This document shows, piece after piece, positions 34,840-46,620 of a stretch of 64,000 nucleotides of DNA. The stretch is from Coriolopsis trogii (lineage: Eukaryota > Basidiomycota > Agaricomycetes > Polyporales > Polyporaceae): assembly GCA_020543525.1 (NCBI GenBank), contig JAHYIO010000005.1:248001-312000 (forward strand), given 5' to 3'. How positions within the stretch are numbered: the first letter of the stretch is position 1; the number at the start of each line of letters is the position of its first letter. The notes under the pieces are model-generated. The model saw only the letters and a list, made by a program, of their open reading frames with translations, searched no databases and was not told where the DNA came from. A program made the translations under genes and the position numbers.

Positions 34840-36081
34840 ATGGATCCTGCTCTCTACAAAGATGTAAAGGTCACTCGAGGCCTCACTTACCACTACTTTT
34901 ACTCTCCAGCGTCCCCGGGAAAACCCACCCTCTTCTTCATCCACGGCTTTCCCTCGACCTCGAACGACTGGGCTCGTCAGGTCGCATACTTCAAGCCAAA
35001 GGGGTATGGCATATTGGTCCCCGATTGCCTCGGATATGGAGGTACCTCGAAGCCGACAGAATTTCAAGACTTTCGCGACAAATTGCACGTCGCTGACCTG
35101 ATCGATGTCCTCGATGCCGAAAACCCTTCTAACGTGATCGGCATAGGACATGATTGGTATGTTCTATCCTTGAGAGTCACGATCTAAATGCTGATCACAT
35201 AGGTCGCGAACTCGACGTGCAGGGGATCGAGCCTCCTTTCAGCTCTAGTACATCGCCATCAGGATCGCTTTGTGGGCCTCGTATGGGTCGCGCTGTCCTA
35301 CATGGCCCCGCGTGTGGAACGCTTCGAGCTCAAGAAAGCAATGGCCGCCATGCAGCAGCGCGTGGGCAGCGACATCTACGGCTATTGGGAGTTTTTCAAT
35401 CAAGAAGACGCGCATGTGAAATCTGAGCAGAACGTAATGCGTCCAATGATGACTCTCAGTATCGGGCATACGCTGACGAACACCGAACCTCGTCGTTCTT
35501 CATCGGCAGATCGACAGCTTCCTGCAGCTCGCGTTTCCAGTCAATCCCGAAATATGGCGCGATTGGCTCTGTGCCGCGGGTAAAACGCAAGAGTGGATCG
35601 AGGCGAACCGTCAAACAGGTCGCCCCAGCTGGCAGACCGAGGAGGTAACACTGCCGTCATCGATCCTGCGTCGACGTGGCAAACTGATCGCCGTACTATG
35701 CAAACACGCAGGAGTATGCCACCAGCCGGCAGAAGCTGCTCGAGGGCGGCCTTCAATCCCCCCTGAACTATTACAAAGTGCAGGTCGCCAGCGCGAACTT
35801 GGAGGACCACCAGTGTACGTCCTTCACCTTCCTAGCAGATCCGTTAGGCTAATCTGCGAATAGCGATTCCAAAGGAGAATTGGGCTGTTAAGAAGCCCGC
35901 TCTCTTTGTCGCGGCGACGCGCGACTACGTATGTCGAGCGGAGTTCGGCAAGGCCGTAATGAAGCATTACGCGCCCCATGCTGATATCGTCGAGCTCGAA
36001 TGCGGTCATTGGGTACAGATGGAGGCGACCGAACAGCTGAACGACGCCATTGAGACATGGCTGGTGAAACTGGGAGAGTAG
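34840..36081 (+). CDS. Epoxide-hydrolase-like alpha/beta hydrolase 1
   Basis: Five exons (34840-35156, 35223-35433, 35510-35644, 35712-35814, 35864-36081) give about 327 residues. The protein has the HGFPS oxyanion motif and the nucleophile motif GHDWG, with Asp at about residue 105. A cap domain carries GYWEFFNQEDAH. The late acid lies in AATRDYVC, and the catalytic His in GHWVQMEATEQL. This order matches soluble epoxide hydrolases and related haloalkane-type hydrolases, which open epoxides through an Asp ester. No signal peptide is seen, so it is probably cytosolic or peroxisomal. The intron 1 acceptor at 35222 was chosen because it restores the DWGSSLLSAL frame matching paralog 2. All five exon boundaries coincide with the paralog at 59048. 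Confidence 0.88.
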
Positions 36082-36665
36082 GTACTCCTTGCCAAGCTGC
36101 GTGCCGGCGTGCGTAAGCGACAGTCTGACAATGTTGTAGTTTCTTTAGTAAGGACTTCCCTTCGACCAACGCTCACTTATAGTAGTAACGGCGTCGTTGG
36201 AGAGTTGTATGTCGGACTGTGCAGGAAGTGTAGCGGGATACTATGCGAAGGTCAACATCTCGTAGACTTCCAGCATCAGGTGCTTCAAGTGATGAAACAC
36301 TCATGTTGTAATTCAGCAGTTTGCGAATCGATAACTCGCTGCGTACTGGTCACGCGTGCAGCGGTGGCCTGGACTAACGTCGAGAAATTCTCCAGGGCAA
36401 TGGGCAATGTGCGCCTCCCAATTTCGTGAAGATATCATGGGCGCCTATCAGAACTCAGAACTCAACCTCCATCGTCACTACGCCAATATTCCTCTGTGTC
36501 GCTAGCAATCCGTGTTGAAATTGTGTTGGCCAACCCGGTTGGTGGTTGGCTTATTTAAAGGTAAATGTGTGCTGTTTTGGCTGTTTTCTGAACGCTGGAA
36601 CGTGCATCACCTGACCGATAGTTGAACTCTGTTAACATCTGTATCGCTGCAGCTCAGGCTGCAAG
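36082..36665. other. Intergenic region
   Basis: No gene recognised. Promoter side of the F-box/LRR-like gene at 36666. Confidence 0.4.
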
Positions 36666-38393
36666 ATGGAGTCGAAGCATATTCCTCAATCACCCACCGA
36701 TGTCTTAGCATCGATGTACATATCTTTGGCCGAAGGGGAGGCAGCTCTCCCCAAGCTGCTCGAGCAACAGTTGGAGCTGTCTCAGCGCATCTTGGATACC
36801 AAGCGATTTATCAACGCACACCGCCCCATCAACACGCTACCTGTCGAGCTCCTCATCAAGGTTTTTCTACTCGTCTACGACGTATCGCCGGTATGCACCT
36901 ACCTTCAGTCTAAGGGCGCTTACGCTGCGCATACGTGGCGGCCTATGAACGCCGTATGCTATGGATGGCGATCTATCGTGTTGGCCAATCCTGAAGTCTG
37001 GTGGCTAGTATCCGGGTGCAAATCTGGCGAACTCGTTCTCTCCCGACGAGCGAGCCTTCCGGTCGTTGTTGCCTCAGACAAAGACGACTCTCTCATACCC
37101 TTTGTCAACGACCACGCGGATCGTATATCCGCCCTTCAACTGAAGAACTTCTACTGGAAGAAATATGGAGGGAGCTGGGCCGCGGCAGAGTATGGGTACC
37201 CTTCCTCACTTCCAGGCACAATGCCCATACTGCGCATTCTGAACGTATGGTTCTCCCGATTCATTAAGTCTCCGGAGGGAAAGTATGTATGCGTCACACT
37301 CTCCCTCGACTGCTTCCCCCAACTCCGACAAGTCTCGTTTTACGGCTTCACATGGGGGTCTTCCTCAGCATTTGAATACACCCCCCCTCGACTCGTGCGC
37401 CTGGAACTTCGGAACATGAAAATGATGTTTACGCTGCGACAGCTGCTCACTTTCGTTGAGAACTGCCAAGAGCTAGAGATCCTTCAGCTCGTGCGGATGT
37501 CCATTCCGGATGACAAGCAACCCATCACAATCCGCGCTCCTCGCACGCTACGCCATCTTGTAGTGGAGGATGTGGACGACTTCCCTGCACGGATCCTGGG
37601 CTGCATATCTTCACTACCCATCTCTGCACATATCACAGTCACCCGCCTGACTTCCCAGACACGACGACATGTCTCCCTGGAAGCCTGTCTTCCCTCAAGC
37701 CAAGATTCGGACGTTCGAACCGCCCTTGCTCTGGCGGAACGAGTTCATGTCGTATTGTGGACCCAGAACTCGGTTTCCCTCATCGTCAGCGCCAGTCAGG
37801 CCGCCTCACTCACTCTCTCAGTCAAACAAGACGATATGTCCCACTCCTCGATCGAATTTGTCCCCAAGATCCCGCAGGCGATCTCCTCAATGTTCGCCCG
37901 CGCCTCTGTTCGAGAGCTCTCCTTCGAGAGTCTGACGAGCTTAGGGCAGATTGAAGCGAAGCTGTGGGGCCCCTTGCTCATGAGCTTTGAGAGCTTACGG
38001 AAGCTTGCGTTCGTCAACGTCCACAAGTATGTGGAGACGCAGCTGGTGTCCGAGGCCCTGCACGCGTTGACGCCCTGGCCAACAACGCCAGAGTCTGACG
38101 GTCGAGGACTCGTATGTCCCATCCTCAACGAGCTTCATATCACGGGGCTCTCGTACCATTGCGAGAGGGTGCTGTTACCGAAGATCAGGGAATGTCTGGA
38201 GAAAAGGGCGACTTGCTCGGGAGACGCACGGATCTCAAGGCTGCATGTTGGGTACTACGTGGACGAGAGCGAGTGGGCCGAACGCGAAGTGTGCTTCATG
38301 AGAGCCGTGAAGCACCTCGTGGATGTCGCTGAGTGTTCGTTTCATGGATATGTGGATCCCGAGCGGGAGGTGAGTGCTGTCTCACATCTGTGA
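36666..38393 (+). CDS. F-box-like protein with LRR-like C-terminus 1
   Basis: One long exon of about 575 residues. Residues 15-50 form a helical lead-in, and the F-box-like segment (INTLPVELLIKVFLLVYDV, then W-R-P-M-N-A-V-C-Y-G-W-R-S-I-V-L) spans about 57-110. This is the usual form of large basidiomycete F-box families. The rest has irregular leucine-rich spacing (CFPQLRQVSFYGF, LVRLELRNMKM). A strong GTGAGT donor at 38370 with an acceptor ending at 38408 allows an alternative C-terminus that finishes at 38528, replacing the last eight residues with about 39. It belongs to the same subfamily as the gene at 38891. It likely recruits an unknown substrate to an SCF ligase. Confidence 0.78.
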   Translation: MESKHIPQSPTDVLASMYISLAEGEAALPKLLEQQLELSQRILDTKRFINAHRPINTLPVELLIKVFLLVYDVSPVCTYLQSKGAYAAHTWRPMNAVCYGWRSIVLANPEVWWLVSGCKSGELVLSRRASLPVVVASDKDDSLIPFVNDHADRISALQLKNFYWKKYGGSWAAAEYGYPSSLPGTMPILRILNVWFSRFIKSPEGKYVCVTLSLDCFPQLRQVSFYGFTWGSSSAFEYTPPRLVRLELRNMKMMFTLRQLLTFVENCQELEILQLVRMSIPDDKQPITIRAPRTLRHLVVEDVDDFPARILGCISSLPISAHITVTRLTSQTRRHVSLEACLPSSQDSDVRTALALAERVHVVLWTQNSVSLIVSASQAASLTLSVKQDDMSHSSIEFVPKIPQAISSMFARASVRELSFESLTSLGQIEAKLWGPLLMSFESLRKLAFVNVHKYVETQLVSEALHALTPWPTTPESDGRGLVCPILNELHITGLSYHCERVLLPKIRECLEKRATCSGDARISRLHVGYYVDESEWAEREVCFMRAVKHLVDVAECSFHGYVDPEREVSAVSHL

Positions 38394-38528
38394 TTGTCAT
38401 ACTAACAGGTTGCTGCCGCTGACAGCGATACATGGGCCATATCCGATACCTCGAGGGGGACTTGCCTGAATCTCCGATGGGTGACGGTACGGATACCTTT
38501 GACTCAGGAGCATTCGCGCCGAAGATGA

Positions 38529-38890
38529 CGTCTCCCCCGTCTTTCGCAGATATATGAAAGGTAGTGGATGAATACTATGCTGGCTTAGTACTGAGCAACG
38601 GAGCTGGATGGGTTTTCGCGAGGGGTTGTGTGAAGCAGAGAGCAATGATTGGAAGTGTTAGCTACTACGCTTGCGACAATACCTGTTCGCGCCTTGTAGT
38701 CGACATAGTCGTCGGGCGAAGAGCAAGTTCAAGTTGTAGTCACGGCCCGAAGCTCCGCCTGAATGACGCCAACTAGACGCGCTGGCAGAGGAATTCAACC
38801 AGAGACGTCTATCGCCTTGCACATCTCTCCCAATCGTAACTCGAGTCGCAACCCATGGTCATATGGTAGGTAATCAAGCACTATGCAAAG
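38529..38890. other. Intergenic region
   Basis: Short gap between two tandem F-box-like genes of the same subfamily. No further feature seen. Confidence 0.35.
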
Positions 38891-40865
38891 ATGAATATTG
38901 GCTGGCCCACACGCACAGCATCCTCAATGGAGCCACCAGCAACAACTACGGTACCTCACGATTTGTGCTACGTCAATCGTCTCCCTGTCGAAATCCTTGT
39001 CGAGATCTTCCTCGATGTCCATGATGACACTGAGGAGCTAGTTCACGACTTTGCACACTTTCTACGTCACGGAGGTGTCTATCGCAAGTCCTGCGCTACG
39101 TGGCTCCCGATGGTCTCTGTTTGCCGGTACTGGCGGTCCATCGTGCTCGCAACACCAATGCTATGGGGGAAGATTCTCTGGGACGGGAAGTTCAATAGCA
39201 TCCAACAGTTCCGCCTTGCGCTGTCGCGCTCGGGTGACATGCCAGTGGAGGTGATGTTTGGAGATTATCACCATGCAGTTTTCGACGAGCAGGACCTTTC
39301 CCATCTTTCCCACCGCATATCATCCCTCATGTTCGCCCTCGTCGCCGACACCGGGGTCTCACGATTGGTCCGCAGGAGAATGCCAGCGCTCCGCAAACTC
39401 AGTGTCTGGTTCAACGTTACGCTCTGTTACGAGGATTGGGACGAAGAGTGCGAGCTCGACTTCCCTGCCCACCTGTATCCGGAGCTACAAGAGCTGTCGC
39501 TCTGCGGCGTTGCCATCTCGGTGCCCAGTCCTCTTCCTCACCTGAGGCGTCTCGAGATCCGCCACAGCCTCTGGCCTAACTGCAATTTTTACGAGTTTAC
39601 CCGCTGCTTGAAGGAGTTGCGCGATCTCGAGTATCTCACCCTGAGCAGATTCCGCCCAAGTTTTGGCGATACTTACGACATCAACAGCGTCCCTACGTTG
39701 ATACCTCCAAACGAACTCTTTGACCTCCCTCTCAAGCTCCGACATCTGGTTTTGCAAGATACAGATGTGTTCATTGCCGGGTTGCTCCGCGTGTTCTCCG
39801 TTCCACCCACTGCCGACGTCTCCCTCATCAAACTCATCCTTCCGGAAGACCCCTACGAACGACGCTCCCTCGATACGCTGCTCGCCGCCCCCCTGCACTC
39901 GTGCATCCCATGTGGAGACGACGCACGGCTCCCGCTCCGCGGCCTCCTCGACTCCGTCAAAGTCGTCCGCGGGTGCCCCAAGGTGGCGTACCTCGTCGGG
40001 TCCGCGGGCGAGCGCACGTTCTCGCTCGGTGTCCCAGACGGCGACCGACGGCTGCACTGCTTGCCGTGCGTCGCCCACGCACGATCTCCTCGCGCTCTTC
40101 TCCTCGGGGGGCCCCGGGGCCACCGGGCGCATCACTGAGCTCTGCGTCGACGACGCGGGTGCCGTCGGGTACGGCGCGCTCGAGGAAGGACCGGGCGGGT
40201 GGGCGGAGGTGTTCGCCCGCCTGCCGCGCTTGCGGAAACTCGTCCTCCTCGTCCGTGCGCGGCAGCGGTGGACGCGCTACCGGCCCGCGATCGAAGACAT
40301 CGTCGACCCGTTCTGCACGTGGGTGTTTGACGGGCTGCGTCCTCGCTCGAGGTGGGAGCATGAGCGCGACGGTCTTGAGCCATCTGCGTCCGCTGGTCCG
40401 TGTGCGCAACTGGAAGAGCTGCATGTGGGCATTGCGGGGTTGGACGACGATAGCCCTGTCCTCGAACACCTGTCTAGGTGTCTCCTCAGCAGGGGAGCCA
40501 AGCTCGGACCGTTGAAACACCTATTGATCGAGCTCAGTCCATCCTCCACGGGCGGTGATGAGGAGGGACGTGAGCACCGTTTGTCCCAGACCCTCAAGGA
40601 TCTCGGAGTGGTGGGAACTGTCGAATGTGTTCATGGGGATGGTCTTAGAACAGACCTATCGGTATGTAGCTCTCGCTTGTGGATACCGGTGTTTTGCGCC
40701 ACTCATTTCGCTGCCTCAACAGAGGAGCCTCCTGAACCTGCATTTGGTGACGGATTCTTTGATATGGTGGTGATGATCTTTTGGACAAGAGGTTACGAGG
40801 ACTTCAGATTTGGTACCAACGCCGGGTTACTCAAAGTGCACTCGAACGTCTCTAGCATCTCATGA
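38891..40865 (+). CDS. F-box-like protein with LRR-like C-terminus 2, apparent frameshift
   Basis: The first frame (38891 to about 40040) encodes an F-box-like N-terminus (VNRLPVEILVEIFLDVHDD and MVSVCRYWRSIVLATP) and LRR-like repeats, as in the upstream gene. After SLGVPDGD the coding-quality sequence moves to another frame that begins with THDLLALFSS near 40080 and runs to the end (LEELHVGIAGLDDD, LKHLLIELSP). The first frame meanwhile reads on in poor sequence to a stop at 40138. Neither a GT-AG intron nor a programmed-frameshift signal is obvious, so one extra base, a sequencing error or early pseudogenisation is likely. A last intron (GTATGT at about 40661 to CAG at about 40721) would end the gene at 40773 rather than 40865. 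Confidence 0.65.
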
Positions 40866-41129
40866 TCAGCTACAGTCTAATATACCTACCACATGTGACG
40901 AGCCGTGGACATCAGGTTCATCAGCTCCAACATGCCTGCAGCGTCTCTCTCGGGGCAGGCACAGAATGTGATCAGCCAGCCGTAGTGTGCTGAGCTGGAT
41001 GTGCACAATTCTCCCTACAACATGCCACTACCCAAGCAAAACGATGACCCATCTCAATCTGGTGACAATCAGCCCTGGAGTTTGGGAGCCGGGAGCATGT
41101 CGAGACGTGTGCAGGATACAGAATACGGA
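40866..41129. other. Intergenic region
   Basis: Short gap after the F-box-like gene. No feature recognised. Confidence 0.3.
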
Positions 41130-41420
41130 CGAGAAGGGAGCCGCGGTCGACGAGGGCTGCTTCTGAACCGAGTTCATGTAGGACGTGCTTCTCGACTTCG
41201 GTCTGAATACGGACTTTCGAGCGCGTACACGTCGGAGAGAGCACTATTGACTCGATTGTATGCGTCCGTCGAGCCATTCAGAGAGTGCGGCGAGGTCTCG
41301 CGAGAATGTGCGGTGTTCACTGAATCGAGTGAGTGTCGAGGAACTTGGACCGAGGACGAGGAGCATCATCGATCGTGGTCATGCACCGCGCATCTGGGCC
41401 TTGTTGGGCGATCGTCCGCG
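41130..41420 (+). pseudogene. Relic of a coiled-coil family second exon
   Basis: Conceptual translation, switching frames, shows D-V-L-L-D-F-G after a stop (compare DVLLACG in copy 5), then E-C-G-E-V-S-R-E-C-A-V-F (compare GERIVSRELSLF). W-T-E-D-E-E and S-C-T-A-H-L-G-L-V-G follow (compare MDDEWA and LCTTHLGLV of the intact copies). The order and spacing agree with exon 2 of the family. The DNA string GACGTGCTTCTCG is shared with copy 5 at the corresponding place. Exon 1 with the coiled coil was not found. I interpret it as a decayed seventh copy. Confidence 0.5.
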
Positions 41421-42508
41421 CCGGACTTGTTGAGGAGTGCGGGGAAAATATCGTATTGTTGAATCATTACCAGATGGAAGCCGTACAGATGCATGGCTGT
41501 ATGCTCCGGAGAAACATGCGCCAGACTCTGACGTCAGGATGGCGATTGCGAGCGCGAGGTTTCTTGACCAGTCCGCATTGCGTGCTAGAAGCATAGGTTG
41601 TAGTCACAGTCTTGCGGTCGGACTGGCTACCTACGAGTTATCGTCGGTCATCGATTGGCGTCGGCGAAGAGAAGAGACTCGCGTGGACATGTGCAGGGTC
41701 AGATGAGAGGAAGCTAAGAGCAACGCCGAGCTTGCTGGTCTTCGAGGAGTGAGCTCGAGAGGATAGCCTAGGTCGATGGATGTAAATTGAGGCCTGAACG
41801 CTAACACATACTTCACCGCTCTGCACGGTCAGAGGGCGTCTGGCTCGACAGGCCTTCTCATGCCGAGGAGCGTTAGGGGTGACAGATGATGCTTGCAATC
41901 CACTGCGAACACCGCATCCCGTCGACGTTCTGCCAACGACGAAGGCCCGGATGTGTGTTTCACAGGCCGCGATTTGCGCGCCGCCGCCCGTGGGCCCGTG
42001 CATGAGAAGAAAGCGCTGCCAGATTCCGCGCTCGGGCAGTTTGTCTGCACACGCCGGGGAGCGTGTACGAGATGCCACGTCTGCGGCGCTCCCCGCTGGC
42101 CGAGCCCCAGAACGACCGGGGCCCGCTCTGTGTGCTAAATCCAGGCGTCGTTGCGAGGCGGGAGGGCGCAACCCTGGGGGGAGTGCTCGTTAGTCGCGCC
42201 AAGTTCGGGCGAGACTGGGAAGATAGACGCCTGGAAGTGGTGCGATAAGAGTGCGGGACCAATGGCGGGCGGCGTTATCTGATATGATGAGTGATGGTGG
42301 GAGTCGGAGTTATCTGATTAGATCTGCCGAGGGCGAGTGGTTTCGGATGATGAGCCCCGACCCCAGTGGAGACCCCCTGTGCTGAGACGATGAGGGCCGC
42401 CGACTGAGCTTTCCTTAAAACCGCTTCCCTCCTTCCTTGTCGCGGTTAGTTCGTGTCTGGGCCCCCTCCGAGTCTTACTCTACTTTTATCGGCATAATAC
42501 GTACACCA
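41421..42508. other. Intergenic region, 1.1 kb
   Basis: Open frames on both strands are of low protein quality. The region ends in the C/T-rich leader (CTTCCCTCCTTCCTT near 42425-42439) of the FAD oxidoreductase gene. Confidence 0.35.
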
Positions 42509-44772
42509 ATGCCCGCCCAGCAGCAGCCCCCCCGCACCGTCGCCATCCTCGGGGCCAGCTATGGCGGCGCTCGCGTCGCCCATCTCCTCGCTCAAGGCCT
42601 CCCAGACGGCTGGAGAGTAGTCCTCATCGACCGCAACAGCCACATGAACCATCTCTACGCCCTCCCCCGCTACTCAGTTCTTCCCGGTCACGAGCACAAG
42701 GCCTTCATCCCCTACTCCAACGTCTTCCTCCCCCCACCTCCCCCTGATGCCGCCATCTCCACATCTGTCGACATCCCACCCCCGCAGTCGCTCCCTGCCG
42801 ACTCCCCTCACGTCCGTCTCCACGCGTCCGTCACTTCGCTCTCCAGGAACTCCCTCACCCTCGACATGGCATTCCCCGAGCACGGCGTCTCCGAATCTGA
42901 TCGCACACTGCACTTTGACTACCTCGTCTATGCGCTCGGAAGCCATCTTCCTGCCCCCATCAACCTCTGGGGCCCCGTTGCGGGCGAGGATGTCGACAAG
43001 GCCTCCGTACTCGACGTCTCGCGCGGCACCAAGGAGGGCGGCATCGCCTGGCTGAAGAAGTTCCAGAAGCGGGTCGAGCGGGCCTCCAGCGTGCTTGTCG
43101 TCGGTGGAGGGGCTCTCGGTATCCGTGAGTAGCATCCTTTGCGTCTGTTCTCTTCGCCCTCTGTTCCTGCGGCAACTCGCGCACGCTCCTGGGATTCGTT
43201 CTACATAGCCGGTTTGCCGGCGTGTATGTCGTGCCCATATTTGCGTCCATCTCTATTCCTGGGACAGGCCCACATTGATGTTCCCAGCTTATTCTCCTGC
43301 TGGTTGCGCCCTCGTACGCACGTCCCATCGCTGGTTGCATGCCGGAGAAGCGTTGCACGCATGCACGCATTCGTTTATGTATTGTCCCAGATGATCGTTT
43401 GACGTGCCCGGAGTACATCTCGCCCGCATACATCATGTCTACCGGCTCATCTGGCAGCGTTGTAACCGGTCGCCTGAGCAATATGGCGCAGACTCTATGC
43501 TGCCGAGGGCTGCCCCGCATTTGGGTGTACGTTTACTCGATGACCACATCCACGTCTGTTCCAGCACGCAGCAGACTGTGCTACATTGTCGTGCTCGATT
43601 GTTTGCACTCATCACTTTACCATTCGTGCTGACTAGTGCACTAGAATTCGCTTCGGACATTGCGGACGTCCACCCCGCAAAGAAAGTCACGCTTCTTCAC
43701 TCCCGCCATCGTCTCCTGCCTCGCTTCGACGAAAGCATGCACACCGAGAGTAAGTGATCTTCGTCTTGTCTATTCGTCGGGTTTTGACCGTCGCTCTAGT
43801 CATCTCGACCCTTTCCAGTCTCAACGTCTGCACCATCCTCGGTGACCGACTTGACCTCTCTTCCCTCGCCGACAAGCAGACACGCGAAGGCGAGCGCGTC
43901 GTGCGCACGCAGAGCGGGCGTGAGATTGCCGCCGAGCTCGTCGTGAGTGTCTTAGTGACTATATGCGGTCAAATCGAGCCTGACGTAGTCCTTCCGTAGC
44001 TATTGTGCACCGGGCAGACACCGAACACAGCCCTCCTCGGCGCCCTCTATCCGAACTCGATCGTCGCCGACGGCCCAGACAAGGGCATGGCGCGCGTCCG
44101 GCGGACGCTGCAGCTGGCTGAGCCGATCCCCGACGAAGAGCTGCCCGCTGAGCTCGCCCAGCTCTCCCTGTCCGAGTCCGCGTCATCCACCCCTGAGCTC
44201 GCGTCCCCGACTTCGGACGAAGAAGACGAAGAGGGAGAAGAGGGCGCGCCGGTCGAGATCGAAGAGGACCCGCGGACGCGCGTCGCGGCGGAGCACATCT
44301 TCGCGATCGGGGACGCGGCGGACGCATTCGGGGCGGTGAACGCGGGCCACAACGCGTTCTTCCAGGGCGAGGTCGCCGCGCGGAACATCCTCAAGCTCGT
44401 CAAGGCGCGCGAGCACGAGGCGCACCCGGAGGTGTACGGCCCGCGTGAGGATCTGGCGCTCGTGAAGTACAACCCCGGCGCGCCTGCGATCAAGGTCTCG
44501 CTCGGACTCGTGAGTGCTTTCGGATTCGGTTTGCGTCTGGTGTCGTGTGGCGGTATGCTGACGAGGCGGGCGTGTGGGTGTAGGGCAAGAGCTTGTACCA
44601 GTTCCAGGGCCAGATCGGGACGAGGGAGGAGGAGAACGTGGACCTGGAGGTGCACCAGATCTGGCGCTACTTTGGCTTCAACGTCACGCGCGAGGACCTC
44701 GAGACCGACTGGGAGGCTCGGCGGGCTGCTTCTTCGTCCGCTCCTGCCGCCGCCGCCGCCGTATCTGCGTAG
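42509..44772 (+). CDS. AIF/FSP1-like FAD-dependent pyridine nucleotide oxidoreductase
   Basis: Five exons (42509-43124, 43645-43749, 43800-43942, 44000-44509, 44584-44772) give about 520 residues. The first FAD-binding GxGxxG-type motif is VAILGASYGGARVA at residues about 11-24. The NAD(P)H-binding motif VLVVGGGALGIQFA straddles intron 1 at about 197-210. A LCTGQTPNT motif follows near 291. The second FAD motif is HIFAIGDAADAFG near 385, preceded by an acidic linker (E-E-D-E-E-G-E-E). This is the class of AIFM2/FSP1 and fungal AMID-like NAD(P)H:quinone reductases. The C-terminus has an Ala run. Intron 1 is 520 bases, ten times the local norm. No N-terminal targeting peptide is evident. Confidence 0.87.
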
Positions 44773-45670
44773 GGCGTTCGTGTTAGATGTTCGGTATAGA
44801 GGTGTAGCGGTAAACATGATGGAAAAAATGCAAGTGTTGTCGAGTACGTATGCCTTCCGGGGTTGACACGGTGAGCTGTTCACGGCATCTTGCTGGCGAC
44901 CACCACCGCCTACACCACTGGTATATATTATCGATGACAGTGCGCGGGCATAGCCCTTGTCGACGTCGTTTATTGTCAAGGGCTCGACTGCGATGTCATG
45001 TGGGGTCATGGGAGCATATGTAGGGGATGGCCCTCGTCGACCGTATTGCCAAGTGCACGGGGATCGAGACGACGCATGGCCGGCACCTGATTCCCATGCC
45101 AGGGCTGAACGAGGGATACCAAAACGCGGAGTGCGGGAACAGGGTACCGGTGCAACTTCTGTTGGTCGTTCATACACTGCTTTCTCTGAGTTGGTAACGT
45201 GCCTTGGGGGCAATTCAAGCATCTGAGGCCCTTTGCACAAACCACATCGCAATAGGTCAAGATCGTCGCAATCATAGACGACGTGTGATGTCTGCTATAT
45301 ATCTGCTACGCCCGGCGAGGGAGCATTGTCTTTAAAGTTGAAGTTCCAGGTTGCCAGCGCTTCTGATCAGCAAAACCGGAACTGCGGGCCGGCAACATCA
45401 CTGATAGTGACTACCATTGTATCAAGTCGCCCTTGCACTGTGCAAGGGACAAATTGTGAACGAGGGCCAGCTTGGCCGGAAGCAATAAGGCCTCTGTTTC
45501 AATACATAAGGTCGAAGAATCCATCGAGCGCGTGAATTGTTCAGAGCATCTTAGCAACTGCCTGCCATGAAAGTCATCATCGTGGTACTTGAACAAGTTA
45601 CAACATCGCACAACTTCCATGTTATCACAATGTCGTTCAATGCCAGCCTTAGAACCTACTATGTACGTGA
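44773..45670. other. Intergenic region between convergent genes
   Basis: No gene recognised between the FAD oxidoreductase and the first glutamic protease, whose 3' ends face each other. Confidence 0.4.
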
Positions 45671-46620
45671 TCAAGAGCCGGTGTAGCGAACAGTCACGGA
45701 GCTGCCGCTGACAGAGCTGGACGTGAGCACCTTGTTGTTCTGCGAGATGTCGATGAGGGTCGAGCCGGACGGGCCGACGGTCGAGCCCGCGTTCGTCGTC
45801 GCAGACGCGCCCGTGAAGGTGACGGTGCCAAAGTTGGCAAACGGCACGAGGCCGCCGCCCGAGGAGAAGTCCTCGACGATCCACTCCGCGTTGTACTCGC
45901 ACAGCGACGGCTGGCCGGAGAACGTGTGCGTCACCGTCTTGCCCGTCGAGTTGTTCGTGATCGTCGCCGTGCCGCCCGTCTTGGAGGACGCGGTGACGGT
46001 GACGGTGACGCTGTCCCCGGCCTTGAAGGAGATTCCGGAGAAGTCGTACGCGTAGTCGGGGTACCACTCGTACCAAGCTGTTTCATGCGAACGGGAGGTC
46101 AGACACGCTTGAAGATTCCCGGACAGCGGACGGGCAAACTAGCGTACCATCATAGCTGACGCTCGAGCCAGAGACGATGAAGTCAAGGCCGGTCTGGAGG
46201 ATGGCCGTACCACAGGTGTCGCCGTCGAGGCCGACCCAGGCGGACGCATAGTGCGTGCCCGAAGCACCAGAGGGCTCCTTAGGAGTGGGGACGACAAAGG
46301 AAGCCGTAACAGACTTGTAGGTCGCCTAGAACCAGCACGGGCGGGCGTAAGTATCGTCCCGGTGGCGCGCACAAGTATATCTCGTCGCTCACCGTGTTGG
46401 CAATCAAGACCGCGCCGGCCCAGTTGCTGCTGTACTCGACGTGCGAGCTGTTCGCAACGAGTTTGGTGGGGCCAGTGACGAGCTGCTTGGGCTGCGTCTG
46501 GTGAGAGAGGAAACCAGAGGCACGACGAGCCTGGCGCTGAGCGAAACGCTCCTTGGAGGTGGGGATGGCCAACGCCGCGGTGGCGAGGAGCACCTGGACG
46601 AGGAAGGTGGCAGCGAACAT
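45671..46620 (-). CDS. Secreted glutamic protease (eqolisin, G1 family) 1
   Basis: Three exons (46393-46620, 46148-46325, 45671-46077) encode about 270 residues. Residues 1-19 are a signal peptide (ATFLVQVLLATAALA). A propeptide with basic residues (SKERFAQRQARR) follows, and the mature enzyme begins near SSNWAGAVL. The conserved G1 segments SAWVGLDGDTCGTAILQTG (with the catalytic Gln) and NAEWIVEDF (with the catalytic Glu) are present. The family are acid-active endopeptidases secreted by fungi. The catalytic pair is established for scytalidoglutamic peptidase. Exon structure equals that of the tandem paralog at 49274. Confidence 0.93.

Noticed and set aside
41638..42171. 177-codon minus-strand frame
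   Set aside because: Arg/Ala/Ser-rich chance frame in a GC-rich gap with no motif or splice support.
44047..45252. 401-codon minus-strand frame over the FAD oxidoreductase 3' end
   Set aside because: Opposite a gene with clear FAD and NAD motifs; composition is Ser/Arg/Pro-rich, typical of antisense of GC-rich coding DNA.
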